A stretch of 64,000 bases of DNA. It comes from Lumbricus terrestris. Its lineage: Eukaryota > Annelida > Clitellata > Crassiclitellata > Lumbricidae. The DNA is taken from contig OX457043.1 of the NCBI GenBank assembly GCA_949752735.1, forward strand, positions 45,393,253 to 45,457,252. The letters are read 5' to 3'. Below the pieces are notes generated by a model. The model was given only the letters and a program-made list of their open reading frames with translations, was not told the DNA's origin and made no database searches. Each line of letters opens with the position of its first letter. The first letter of the stretch is position 1. A program made the position numbers and the translations under genes. Positions 1 to 12,600 of the stretch are shown piece by piece.

Positions 1-234
1 TGCAAAGAAGGACTGGATTTCATTTCTGAGCTGGGGAGGAGAATTGCTGCTGCTACGCATGACCCTATGGAAACGTCTTACTTATTCCAGCGGATTTCGG
101 TGGCTCTTCAACGGGGGAACGCCATCTGCCTCTCCGGAACATTGCCACCGCTCCCCGATCGACACGAGAAGGAGATTTACAATCCGGCAAAACGAGCCGT
201 GGAACGACAGATGGAAGCGACCTGCAGCAGATGA
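1..234 (+). pseudogene. C-terminal remnant of a retroelement ORF
   Basis: Frame 1 stays open from the window edge to a TGA at 232-234, reading ELGRRIAAATHDPMETSYLF then QRISVALQRGNA. It looks like the C-terminal end of a transposable-element polyprotein, and a (TAA)n run follows at 289-315, as behind a LINE tail. I do not recognise the family; cut by the window edge. Confidence 0.45.
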
Positions 235-280
235 GACTGTGTGGCACATTAATATGTCGATAGTAGCCTAGACATTAGGG

Positions 281-450
281 TTGTTATAATAATAATAATA
301 ATAATAATAATAATTGAAGTACTTGACGGATACAGTCTACTTGGGGCATTTTAAATTACATAATAATAATAATAGCAATGATAATAATAATAATAATAAT
401 AATAACAATAATAATAATAATAACAATAATTATTATAATAATAATAATAT
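281..450. repeat. (TAA)n microsatellite, interrupted
   Basis: Two TAA/AAT runs (about 281-315 and 361-450) with a 45-base unique spacer. They lie in the intron just downstream of the IVS4 donor. Confidence 0.9.
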
Positions 451-481
451 CACTGGATTGCTTAATTTCCATGTAACCGAC

Positions 482-604
482 CTGAAACGATTTAATGAAT
501 GTCCAAAGCAACGTCCGAATTCCTTCTCCTCGGCTGAGCAACTTAACGAGACGCATAACACGGAAGAGACGGAAGAAGCTGATGCTGATGATCACTGTGT
601 CTGT
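482..604 (-). CDS. Cav1: Cav1 exon: repeat IV S4 voltage sensor
   Basis: Reads [40 protein letters not shown] and Q, the repeat IV S4 and S4-S5 linker. Acceptor acgcag, donor GTCGGT. The following IVS5 exon is not present between here and position 1. Confidence 0.95.
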
Positions 605-3600
605 CTGCGTTAGAAACAACGAATCGTCAATCAATTGATTGACTAACAGATTGATCAACTGACTGATTGATCAATAGATCAACTGGTTGATTGATTGATC
701 AACTGATTGATTGATCAACTGATTGATTGAATGACTGATTGATCAACTGATCAATTGATTGATTGATCAACTGATTGATTGATTGACTGATTAATCAACT
801 GATCAATTGATTGATTGATCAACTGATTGATTGATTGACTGATTAATCAACTGATCAATTGACTGATTGATCAACCCAACAATTGATTGATTGATCAGCT
901 GACAGATTAATCAATCAAGTGATTGACTGATTGATCAACTTAGATATGGTTCCTATTTGCAAGAAGTTATTGTCAACTCATGTGGACTGATTCATTTCTT
1001 CCTGGTTTATGTGCCATATTTGCTAAACTCAGAGTGGTATAATTGAGCCAGTTAACTCAAACATTTCAAATACTTAGGCCTATTATTATTTTTACCGATG
1101 TTTTACAATGTAGTCTCCTACCATGATCGCTGAAATTGTGATGTCCACGATACTACCGACAACGATCACAAAGTCGAGAGTATTCCACGGATCACCAAAG
1201 TAGTTCTGTAAACAAGAGAATAATGTATTAACAACTGCTCACCACCTCTTGGTGCCATACCTTCCAATATCTTGGAAGGAAAAAAGGACAAATGAGTGGG
1301 TACGCAAAGAGATTGGCATCGAAAACAATGAGTCATTTTACAACAAACAGTGCTAAGAAGAAAGCTGGGTTTCTTTATCATGTTATGCGCTCAAATGGAC
1401 TAAAAAAAGATATGATGCTGGCATGCAGAGAGGGAAGGAGAAAACAAGGGGGGCCGAGGAAAAGGTGGTTGGACGAGGTTCAAGAAACAATAGGAATGAA
1501 TCTGGAAGAGCTAAATGAAACGACATCGGAAAGAAAGCAATTGAGAAAATTGGTCATGACGGTCGCTAGAGTTCAAGGAACTGAAAGCACAAGGTGACAG
1601 GGTGACACCACCTGCAATCTATTTGGCACCCTTCCAGAGCCTTTCAAACAAGGCCATAATAATAATAATCAACAATGAACCAAAAGACAGTTCTCCTCAG
1701 AGACAGCCAGGATCTGAGGCATCAGAGATGTCACTTTCATAAAATACATTTTCTGTGGTTGACCTCGGCGGTATGCAATGTCGTCCTTCTTGATCTGCGC
1801 CTGTTCTCTAGGACAGTGGTTAACAAACTTCAACAGGCCGCGGACCGACAATAATTTTTGATGAAGCTCGCGGACCGCTAACTTAGGCCTAAATGGCGAA
1901 GGCAAACAAAAGCGACCTAAATTATAAAAAGACTAGAATACAAGGCTATTTACAATTATGGTATCCCACATTTACATGTCCTAAGCCTTATTAAGCCTTA
2001 AAAATAATCAACGTCCAGTTGTCGTACGCTTCATCAGCCGCAGAATCAGAAATTCAATTCTCGCTGCACGCAGAACTCTGAAGGGGCAATCCGGTACAAA
2101 TCGAATATTCATCAACGAACATCTGACTAAGCAGAATTCACTAATCTTCGCAGGAGCGAGAAAACTGGTAAGAGAGAAGGTCCTCCACTCTGCCTGGACA
2201 CGAGATGGAATGACTTTCATCCGCTTCACTGACGCTGTCAGCGAGAAACCGAGGAAGATTATCACTACCAAGAGTCTGGAGTCCATCATTCAGAAGAAGG
2301 AGCTCACTGCAATGCTTCCTCTCGAGAAAGCAGGATGAGTCGCTGGGTGAGTCGCTTCAGATGCTACTTCATCGTCCCGACATCCAACCTGTACCTCCAA
2401 CTAACTGCGTCTTATTTTTATCTAGTTCATACTGTCATTTAGTCACTTATGTTCATGTGACATGTTTAACCTTGGGTTGGATTCTATCTAAACATTATAT
2501 AAGCTTATTTCCTATATCATCTAATTGAACTATCCAACTTACTCTTTACGAATTAAATGTGGATTGATATTTGCTACAATCTGAATTTTTTTAATGCATT
2601 TTTGTTCCGAGACTATCTTCGACTGTTTTGTTGCTGTAGCGCTTACCAACATATGTTTACTTCTGATCACTGTATGTTACGACCTAGTTAAGACTGTTAT
2701 ATGCATAGAATGTTGCTATCAATGGTACATGCTTCTGTTTGTGCCATCTGCTCTAATTATCTTATGTCTAAGGACAAGTTAAGTCCTTGCTGTTTGTGTT
2801 TACTTAATTTTGATTCAGTGCCTAGGGTTGTTACATGTGTAGTATGTAGAAGTCAGTGTCATTATGAATGTTATGCGGATTCATGTTTATCGTGTGCGCC
2901 TGTGGAATCTTGGATATGCTCTCCATGCTTGACAAACATTTTTCCTTTTAATGGAATTGCAAATAATGAAAATTTTATGAGCTCTATATGTGATAGTAAA
3001 GTTAAACTACAAACTGATATTAGCGAGCTTGATAGAGCCCCGAAACTTGAAATATTTCCTAGTGACCCTGAAAACCACTCCCCTTTAAATAACAATGATA
3101 TTGACCCGGATATTAACCTATTTTCAAATCTGTCATGGGACAGCCACTACTCTACACCTGCTTCTCTCACCACGCTACTCAATACTCCTCGCCTGTTCAC
3201 TACTATGCACCTGAATTGTCGAAGTATGCAGTACAAAATAATGGATATAACTGATTTATTAAACACTCTCCCTGTTCCTATTCTGGCTTTAACAGAAACA
3301 TGGCTAGATACAGACTCGGTTGATACAATTAATATAGCAGGTTACCAAATTATTCACAAATCTCGAGTTTCAGGAAAAGGAGGTGGAGTAGGATTTCTCA
3401 TAAGGGAGGATATTACTTACGAGCTGCTTGATCTATCAATTTTTAATATGACCCCCAAAACATTTGAGGGAATATTTATTCGTGTGCGGATGAGTAAGGG
3501 CAATTGTCTAATTGGAACTATATATTGAATTCCGATCCTTTTCAGTCCATCCGCCATCATTACTAATCACACACCATCACCTTCCTCAGGCTCCTCTATC

Positions 3601-6600
3601 CATCACACCTCGGGCTTTTCATTCAAAACTCAAGACACTCCTTTTCACGAACTCTTACCCTGTCTCATCTGATCCTCCACCTTCCAATTCCCGGCCCAAA
3701 CGACACCCGCCTTAATAGCTGTTCCGCCCCTCTGATCCTATGGAATTTCGACCCTGACCACCACGGACTACTCTCACGGACAACCCTTCTAACTCAACGC
3801 ATTTGATCCTGATCTTATGGTAACTCGACCCGGACCACCACGGACTACTCTCACGGACAACCCTTCTAACTCAACGCAGCGCTCGTGAATAAGCTGGTGC
3901 CCCGCGCTTGGCTTTCGAGTGGCGCTTTAGAAATTTCGAGTTTACGATTACGATATAGACCCCCAGGAAATAGTCTGGAAGAGTTCACTCTTGAACTTGA
4001 ACAGTTATTGTCCAAAATTGCAAATAAGGAGAAACACGTGATAATTATGGGTGACTTTAACATTGACCTGCTTAAAGTTGAGGATCACTTTGGCACTAGT
4101 TCCTTTTTCGATAGTATGTCCTCCTATAATCTTCTCCCGACCATAACCAGACCCACAAGAATTACCACTCATTCGTCAACGCTAATTGACAACATTTTCA
4201 CAAATGCTTGGTCTAATATTATTGAATCTAAGATTGTTGTATCTGATATCTCTGACCATTTGCCTGTCTTAACCTCCTTTGATTTTGAAATGCCTAGCTC
4301 TAGGAACTCCTCATTTGAGGAATCCCGAATTATTAACGAAGAAGGAAGGGCTAATTTTAGCAATTATCTTTCTGAAGCAGATTGGACTCCTTATTTTTGA
4401 AACCTGTCGCTTGAAAGATGCTAACAAAGCATATGACTTGTTTATGAAAGAATATAAAAGAAACTATGATAAGGCGTTTCCAATAAAAACTAATATAAAT
4501 AAAGGAAAACCCATACTTAAACAACCCTGGATGACTCCTGGACTTCTCAAATCTAGTAAGAAAAAAGCTAAACTTCATTTAAAATATGTAAAGGTCCCTA
4601 CCCTTGCCAATAAAAATAAGTTTGTTTCATACAGGAATAAATTTAAAACAATTAGAATGAAGGCTGAAAAGCATTACTATGCTGTTGAATTTACCAAGCA
4701 TGTTAATAATTTAAAGAAAACTTGGACCCTCATTCGAAGTATAATTAAAATGGATGAACAACATATTAAAATTGAAGCACTAAAAATCAATGGAATAAGA
4801 AATGATGACCCTAAAGTGATGGCTAATACTTTTAATAATCTCTTCTCTGACATCGCTCATACTCTTGCCAAACAAATTCCCGCTCCTAAATCTCCTTTTA
4901 ACACATACCTTGACCCGCCACTTCCTTATTCTTTTGGCTTGGTTCCTACTTCACCTGAGGAAATAAAAAATTTGAGCCACTTGATCCACGACAGTCACAG
5001 CCGTGGCGTTGATGATATCGACCCTCATATTGCTAATTCTTACATTTCTCAAGTCGCAACCCAACTAGCTGAAATAATTAATTGCTCCCTCAATACTGGA
5101 GTTGTACCTGATGCTATAAAAATTGCAAAAATAGTCCCTATTTTTAAAAAGGGTGACAGGGAGAACCCTTCTAACTATAGGCCCATATCCATTCTTCCTT
5201 TTTTTGCCAAGTATTTTGAAAAAATAATGCATGATAGGCTCAATAAATATGTAGAAAAATCTCATATTATTTTTCCATACCAATATGGCTTTCAATCTGG
5301 TCGATCTACTTTTATGCCTTTAATTGATATGTATGATAAAATTTCTAAGGCCTTTGAAAACAATGAATATTCTATTGGTATCTTCTTCGATTTAGCAAAG
5401 GCCTTCGATACTGTGAATCATGAGATCCTATTAAAAAAATTAGCTAATTATGGCATCAGAGGCATCCAATTAGCTTGGTTTACCAGTTATCTCGAAAGAC
5501 GTCTCCAGTGTGTTTCCTGCAATGGAGCTCTCTCAGACTTTAGAGTTGTTAGATATGGTGTGCCCCAAGGTTCTAATCTCGGACCCTTGCTTTTTCTTCT
5601 ATACATTAATGACTTGCCTAATATATCTCCTACTCTTTCATTCATCTTGTTTGCTGATGATACAAATGTCTTCTACTCTCATAAATCCTACCAGAGTCTA
5701 ATGCAAACAGTAAACAATGAACTTGTCTTCGTAGCCGAATGGTTCTCTGCTAATAGACTTTCCTTAAACATAGATAAAACTAACTTTATGCTCTTTCGAA
5801 CTAATAAAAAGATGTGCCCCCAGAATGAATTGCAACTGTCTATCAATGATACCTCCATAACGCAGGTTAGCTCCACTAAATTTCTTGGTGTGTACATAGA
5901 TCAACACCTCACATGGAATGATCATATTAAATATATCTCTGCCAAGGTTGCAAAAAGTGTTGGTATCCTTCGTCGAACTTCCCATATACTCCCCCCCACT
6001 ATCCGTGTTAAATTGTACTACTCATTAATATATCCTTATCTCTCATACTGTAATTTAGTTTGGGCATCTACATATAAATCCAGGCTCAATAAATTAGTAC
6101 TTCTCCAAAAACGTGCAATACGTATCATAGCTGGAGTTAAGCCTTTTATTCACTCAAGTCCTTTATTTCAATCATTTAATTTATTAAAGTTTCACCAAAT
6201 AATGACTTTCCAGATAGGAGTCTTTATGTATCGGTTCACCCATGATCTTCTTCCCCTTAACTTTGCAGGGTATTTCCAAAAAGGATCTGAAATTCACTGC
6301 TATTCCACCAGGAACTCCTCTCATTATCGAGCCATATCCGCTCGTTTAAACTCAAGAAGATTCCATATTAAATATACTGGACCAGGTATATGGAACTCGT
6401 TTCCTAGTCATGTTCAACAAGCTTCCAGTTTACAAAGAGCAAAAACATTACTGCGCAACTACTTGGTTAATGACTGCAAAGATATTTAACCTTGTAGGCA
6501 CTGATTTTATTTTACTTTATTATTATTTGTTGTGTTTGTTTTGCGTTCTTTAGTTAAGTTTACTACATTAATTGTCATCTCATGCTGTTCTTTTAGCCTA

Positions 6601-9600
6601 TTGTTCAATTCATTATGTCAACCGTCTAGCCATCTGTTAAAATTGCATATGTAATTAGGTGTCCCTGTTAGCGGGATATTCATCCCTTAGGGCCTTCCTT
6701 GTTACCATCCGATAATGTGAAGCATGTTATACTATGTCTATTGTGTATGTTGATGGTTGGTTACAATAAATGAATTGGGATTGGGTTGGGTTATTTGTTT
6801 AAGATTTATTATTAAACGCTATTTGTGCAAGATTCCTTTTTCTGTTTAGGTGCGCCATAAATAAATGACAGTTTAATAATAATAATAATAATAATGGCAT
6901 TTGCGATGCGTAAGTTCGAATAATTTCACAATTTCAAACAAATAAACTAATAATTACAGGTTTTTTTAAAACTCTTCTTCGCGGACCAGCGATCATACCT
7001 CTGCGGACCAGTGCCGGTCCGCGGACCACCACTTTGGGAACCACTGCTCTAGGACCTAGGTCACTCTCTGACACCATCTATAACTGTGGTCTCAGACTCA
7101 ACTCATCGTGTGGGCCGCATTTGGAAATTTACAATGTCTTGCGGGCCACAACATGAAAATATGTCATGCATGTTAAACTATTTACATGGAATTATATCAT
7201 TGCAGCATTGCATGCTGTAATAAAGACATAATCATGTAAAAGTTAATATTATACTTTCAGTGTAACCATAATGGTACTACACAAAATTGGAAACTCAGAG
7301 TCACAAATAAGAGCATCAATAGCACATTCAGTAGGCCTATTACCTACAACTAAACTTGTGTACCACCTTTAAATGTCAAAGTGTTACAGTGAGTATAGTC
7401 TCAGAGGTGATCAGGTAGGCCACATGATTAGCGCTACACATCTGATGATTTCCCAATTATGAGAACATCAATGTTTGGTTTTATCTTTTGAGATGTGACG
7501 AATCGGAGCAGCCCACACCGTGCAAACATTCACCCGTAGGCCTAACTGTAAGGCGTGTCCTTTGAGATTTATTAATCTTCATTGATGAAAAAGCTGTTCA
7601 CATGTATGTATGTATGTATGTATGTATGTATGTATATGACCATTAAATGGTCATATACATACATACATACATACATGTGATTCTTGTTAAGGCGCTATAT
7701 AAATTTTATATAGTGCCTTAACAAGAATCTCATGAAGGCGCTACTAGATGTATACAGATAATGCTAAACATCGCCATTAGAGTTATGCGTGTTGTAGCCA
7801 TTAGCCCTCCTGATCTTCCGTACTCTCTCTCTCTATGACTGGGCACGTGGGTGTAGTAGGAGTGGCCCTGTCTATTTAAGGAACTGTAGCGTGGGTTACT
7901 CTCTCTCTCTTGTGGTGTATGCTGAGCGTGGTGGTCGTCTCCCGTCGAGACTGGTCGTGTGTGCTTTGCCTCGCGGTCATGAGAGTTACCTGCGGGTTCA
8001 TCTTCTACGTCGCCTTCTTCGCCCTGTTGGTGGTCTGGCTGTTCATCCGTCTTCCTTGGCTTCGTTAGCCGTGCTGTCGTGTGGGTTTGCCGTGCTTCGA
8101 CCTCTGGTCTGGTCTTCTTCGTATCGTCTGGACGGTAACGTAGTTAATTCATTGTATAACTTGCTCTATTGAATAAATCGACGTTTATTATATCATTTCG
8201 GGCCTTATCTTTGATAGTCATCCCTTTAGACGGCCGTAGAACCCTTTACAGATGGGGGCCCATCCTTTTGCTCGATATTGCGGGTGGTAAATTTCGGATA
8301 TTTGTTAGTCCGGTTGGTTTTCGGGAAATTTTGTGAGAAAATTTGTCGATATTTGTCGAAAATTTATGCGAAGTCGCATTTCGTTTTGTGGGGGCCTGGG
8401 CTATTGAGTTTTGCGGTTTTCGCATTTTGACAGTTTTAAAGTGGACTGTCGGGGACATTCGTGAAATTTGGAAATTGTGGGTGTACGTTTGTGCAGCAAG
8501 ATATATGACGTTACCAGGTGTTTCTGAAGTAGAGGAAATTTAAAATTGCCTAGGTGTAATTTCTGAGGACAATGAAACTTTGGGAAAATTCCGAAGAGAA
8601 ACGAGCAAAGCAAGTGGCTTGCAAAGAGAGGCGAAAATTGAAGAAATTGGAAGCGAAAGTAAGCCCAGAAAATAGGGGCAGCGATGCATTTGGAATATTT
8701 GCTGAGCGTCTGTTTCAAAGTGAAAAAAGGGATGGGATTTGTACTTCGTCTGTGGCAAGTCGGCAGATTGAAAAGGAAATTTGGGAAGACATTGCTAGAG
8801 AGCGAGTGGCAGATGAAAATCAATTACGGTCTTTGAAAATTTCGGCAGAGAATGTGCGTAGAAAACGTTTGGAAAATTCAAAGCAGGGTCAGAATATTGG
8901 GACATTTTCCTCAGAAGTTAAAGAAGGTGTGTCAGGTGATAGCGTAGATTCTGTATGCATGGTAGACGATAAGCTGCTTATTCAGTCCGAGGTTGTGTTT
9001 CGCGCTGACTTACATCATGTCGGTGACGATATGCAGACAATGGAACAGATACATGTGTACGACGATGCTTTTGACTATGTGTCTGGGTGTTGCTTGTTTG
9101 ATGACAACGACGTACAAAATGATTCTGGGTTGGAGTCGTTGAATGACACTGTGGATCCTGTGGATGGTGTGCATGATTTATTTGATGATTCCGCTTTATC
9201 GGTACATGAGTCTGTTGACTTAGGCTTGTCGTTGGAAGGTGTGTCGGTAATGGACGCATGTAGGCCTAGGTGGTTGAATGTATGTGATGAGTGTACGCAT
9301 GAGGTTGTCGAGGATTTGTATCAAGATTTGAATGACTCGCAAGATGTGTGCATTGATGCGTGTATGCGTGTTTCAAGTGCCGATAAGTTGTGTGTTGTGT
9401 GCGTTGAAGCGTGCATAAATGAGTCGAATGTTGCTGACTTTGAAACCGAGTTGTCTGTGATTGGGTTTGCACAGCATGGTATTGCAGATGCATCGAATGA
9501 AAGTGTTGTTGTTGATGGTTGTCTCGTTGAGACCAATGTACAGTTCGGTGTGTGCGATGAGGCGTGTGTGTCTGGGCTGACTGAGTATAGGCCTATTCAG

Positions 9601-12600
9601 TCGCAGGGCATAGAAAATGCTCGTTCATCGCATGGGGTAACGAGAGACATTAAGTTGAAAAGAGCGAGGGCATTGTTTTGTAAACTTAGAATGAAGTTGA
9701 AGAAATCTCGCTTACAAGCTAGCTTGGGTGTGGAAATGGCGAGTGCGTTGCAGGTCACTGTTATTGATTCATCGCCTGCTAGCGTGAATGATTCTTTGGT
9801 GATGCATTTGAGTGGGACAACTGTTGTGGGTGATTCGTCACCGTTGTCTATTGTCTTGTTGAAGGATTGTGTGCATGAGACTATGGTTGTGCAGGCTATG
9901 ATAACGACTGTTGTCTACGAGAATAGATGGATGATGGGTTGGTGTTGTACGGTGTCTACGGTTGCACTGTTGTCAATGAATGTTGAGTTGTGTGGACGAA
10001 TGACTAAGGTGAACAAGTGTGTCTTGGCTACGCATTGTTTCGTTTGTGAACATGGGTCGAATGAACTTGTGTTGACTGATGTTATTGTTCATGTTGACAA
10101 GGATGTGAATTCTGCAGGAATGGGGCATTTGTTTTTGGATGACATTGTCCGTTTTCACATGTTTCTGGTTAGTGCAGTGAGAAATACTGTGACTAATTCT
10201 TTGGATGATTATCTGAATGACCATGATGTTTCGTCAGAGTTATCTGCATGTCAGTTGTGTTGCGTTTACTCGACTGCTTCGAGAGTTATTTTTCAGTCGG
10301 TCGACTTGATGGAATCGTCAGTGATGTTTGATCGTGTGTTGATACATGATTATGGTATTGTGTCTTCAAAGATGATTGATTGTGTGCTGATACATGATTA
10401 TGGTGTTGCATCGTCAGTGATGTTTGATCGTGTGTTGATACATGATTATGGTATTGTGTCTTCTGAGATGATTGATCAGGTGCTGATACATGGTTATGGT
10501 GTTGCATCTTCAGTGATGTATGATCGAGTTGTTGCAGTGAATGAGTGCATTGTTACCTTCATTAGGTGTCTTCAAGTTGATGTTGTGTTGTCGTGGCTGG
10601 TTGATTCTGTGGTGATGCAGATACGAGGCACATTGATGAAGATGGTGTTTTGGCACATCAGATGTTACTGTGTTGAGATTCGAGTGGCATGGATGGTTGT
10701 GTGGTGTCATACGGTGGTGATATGTGTGACAGTTGCATGTTGTGTTGTGTTGTTGACACATTATGGCTTTGCTTCGGATAGTTGCCATGTAATAGATTTC
10801 ATGAAAGCTCAGACTTGTGTGCAAGTTTCTTTGCAGTGGTTCGCTGATCTGGAGTCGGGGATCGTGGATAGCGTCTTCGTCCGAGTGAAATCGTGGAAGC
10901 ATGGACGGCGTCAGGTCGTGTTCCTGAGACTACTGCTGCTGACGTGTGTCGTGATGTTGATGATCGGTGACACGTTGGGCACTGATCAGGATCTGGCTGG
11001 TCGTTGGGGCCGTTGGATAGGACGTTCGTCGCTGATGACACTCGGGTGTGTTAAAAGTCATACCTGGATGTTGCGACGTGTGATCTGGGAGCAGTGGCAT
11101 CTGGCTACTTCAGTTCTTCAGCGGGACTGCGAATCGTCTCATGGAAGCAGTCGTGATGTGGGTGGAATCCTGTCGAGGCAACGTCAATGTGTCTTGGCAG
11201 TGGTTCTGACTGCGGCGTCATCAGGGCGTAACAGAGACGCTCTCTGTTGCGTTCATCGTCTTCCAGGAACTGCGTGTCAGGATGTCAGTCGTCGGTGCTG
11301 TTGTGATGCAGTGCAGTCGTCAGTCATGTGAAATTGTCAGTATGGAAACTTCTGTCAGTGGAAAATCTTCATTCAGTGCAAAGATTGTCATGGAACTTCT
11401 GAAAGGGAAATTTGTGCGAGGAACACTTCAGTGAGTGTCCTTCGTGCGTTGGTCAGACACTTTCCAAAAAAAGTGGTGGAATCTTCAAAGGTGTTGGGGG
11501 TTCTTGTTGGGGGTTTGGGTTTCTGCTGTTATATGAAGTCGTTTATTCTTATGTTAGTTAGTATGGCTTTGGCCAATGACTTTGTGCAATTTGGATCATT
11601 TTTGATACACGTTTTGTGTCCAAATTCATTTTTTCGTATAATTGTATGAACTCTCATTTTGATTCGTATAATTGTTTGAACTTTCATTTTGATTCGTATA
11701 ATTGTTTGAACTCTCAGTTATATGATGCATTAATTTAGTATTGCGCTGCATTAGTTGTTGCGGAATTGCTGAGTACGTTAACTTGTACTGGTATAGTACT
11801 TAGTGATTCTTGCTGTGTGAACTGTTAGGTGTAGTGCTTTCTGCTATATTTCGTCATCCCCTCGGGATTCCTCATGCTGTTGGGTGGGGGATATGTAGCC
11901 ATTAGCCCTCCTGATCTTCCGTACTCTCTCTCTCTATGACTGGGCACGTGGGTGTAGTAGGAGTGGCCCTGTCTATTTAAGGAACTGTAGCGTGGGTTAC
12001 TCTCTCTCTCTTGTGGTGTATGCTGAGCGTGGTGGTCGTCTCCCGTCGAGACTGGTCGTGTGTGCTTTGCCTCGCGGTCATGAGAGTTACCTGCGGGTTC
12101 ATCTTCTACGTCGCCTTCTTCGCCCTGTTGGTGGTCTGGCTGTTCATCCGTCTTCCTTGGCTTCGTTAGCCGTGCTGTCGTGTGGGTTTGCCGTGCTTCG
12201 ACCTCTGGTCTGGTCTTCTTCGTATCGTCTGGACGGTAACGTAGTTAATTCATTGTATAACTTGCTCTATTGAATAAATCGACGTTTATTATATCATTTC
12301 GGGCCTTATCTTTGATAGTCATCCCTTTAGACGGCCGTAGAACCCTTTACAGTGTGAGCATAGGGACGCATTCAAAACAGTTTATTGCCATTGATATTCA
12401 GACTTGCCTTAATTCTGAAAGCAAACAGCTTCAGAACGAACTCGACCGCAAACACCCCAGTGAAGATCATGTTCAAGACGTCGAGTGCGTGTTCGTACAT
12501 CTTGTTTTGTTGGTAAAACTACAAGATAAAGAAAACACACACTCGTAGATAAACAAAGTACATACTCCAACGAAAACAAAGCACATACTGCAAGAAAAAC

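Larger units (their letters stand above)
1995..6793 (+). mobile_element. CR1/Jockey-like LINE, 5'-truncated, inside the hAT element
   Basis: Holds the C-terminal part of ORF1, a complete ORF2 region (zinc-finger, endonuclease, reverse transcriptase), a 300-base 3' UTR and an (ATTGGG)n-like tail ending near 6793. The 3' UTR motif GGGATATTCATCCCTTAGGG recurs in related form at 62945-62975. ORF2 is broken by an inserted LINE tail and one frameshift. Borders are approximate because no target duplication could be fixed. Confidence 0.85.
1814..7046. mobile_element. hAT-type DNA transposon remnant carrying nested LINEs
   Basis: Ends are inverted: CAGTGGTTAACAAACTT on the left and the complement of CAGTGGTTCCCAAAGT on the right, each followed inward by CGCGGACC-rich sequence. 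A perfect 8-base target duplication, CTCTAGGA, flanks it (1806-1813 and 7047-7054), the hallmark of hAT insertion. No transposase is visible; about 180 bases at the left and 250 at the right are the element itself, so before the LINE arrived it was a MITE-sized non-autonomous copy. Confidence 0.88.
7793..12351 (+). mobile_element. Complete LTR retroelement, non-autonomous-looking
   Basis: Two 458-base direct LTRs that appear identical, each TG...CA, flanked by a 4-base duplication GTGT (7789-7792 and 12352-12355). The internal 3.64 kb starts with TGGGGGCCCATCC two bases after the 5' LTR, a possible primer-binding site, and ends with GGGTGGGGGATA, a possible polypurine tract. The only long frame is the 919-residue ORF below; no protease, reverse transcriptase or integrase motif is visible. 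LTR identity implies a very recent insertion. It is antisense to the Cav1 gene. Confidence 0.93.

Noticed and set aside
1096..1205. Longer IVS3 exon ending CATCG/GTAAAA
   Set aside because: Its phase would put a stop at the start of the IVS4 exon; the shorter form ending ATT/GTAAAA joins in frame.
7891..8172. 93-codon ORF in both LTRs
   Set aside because: Identical only because the LTRs are; it straddles U3/R/U5 signals and has no recognisable domain.
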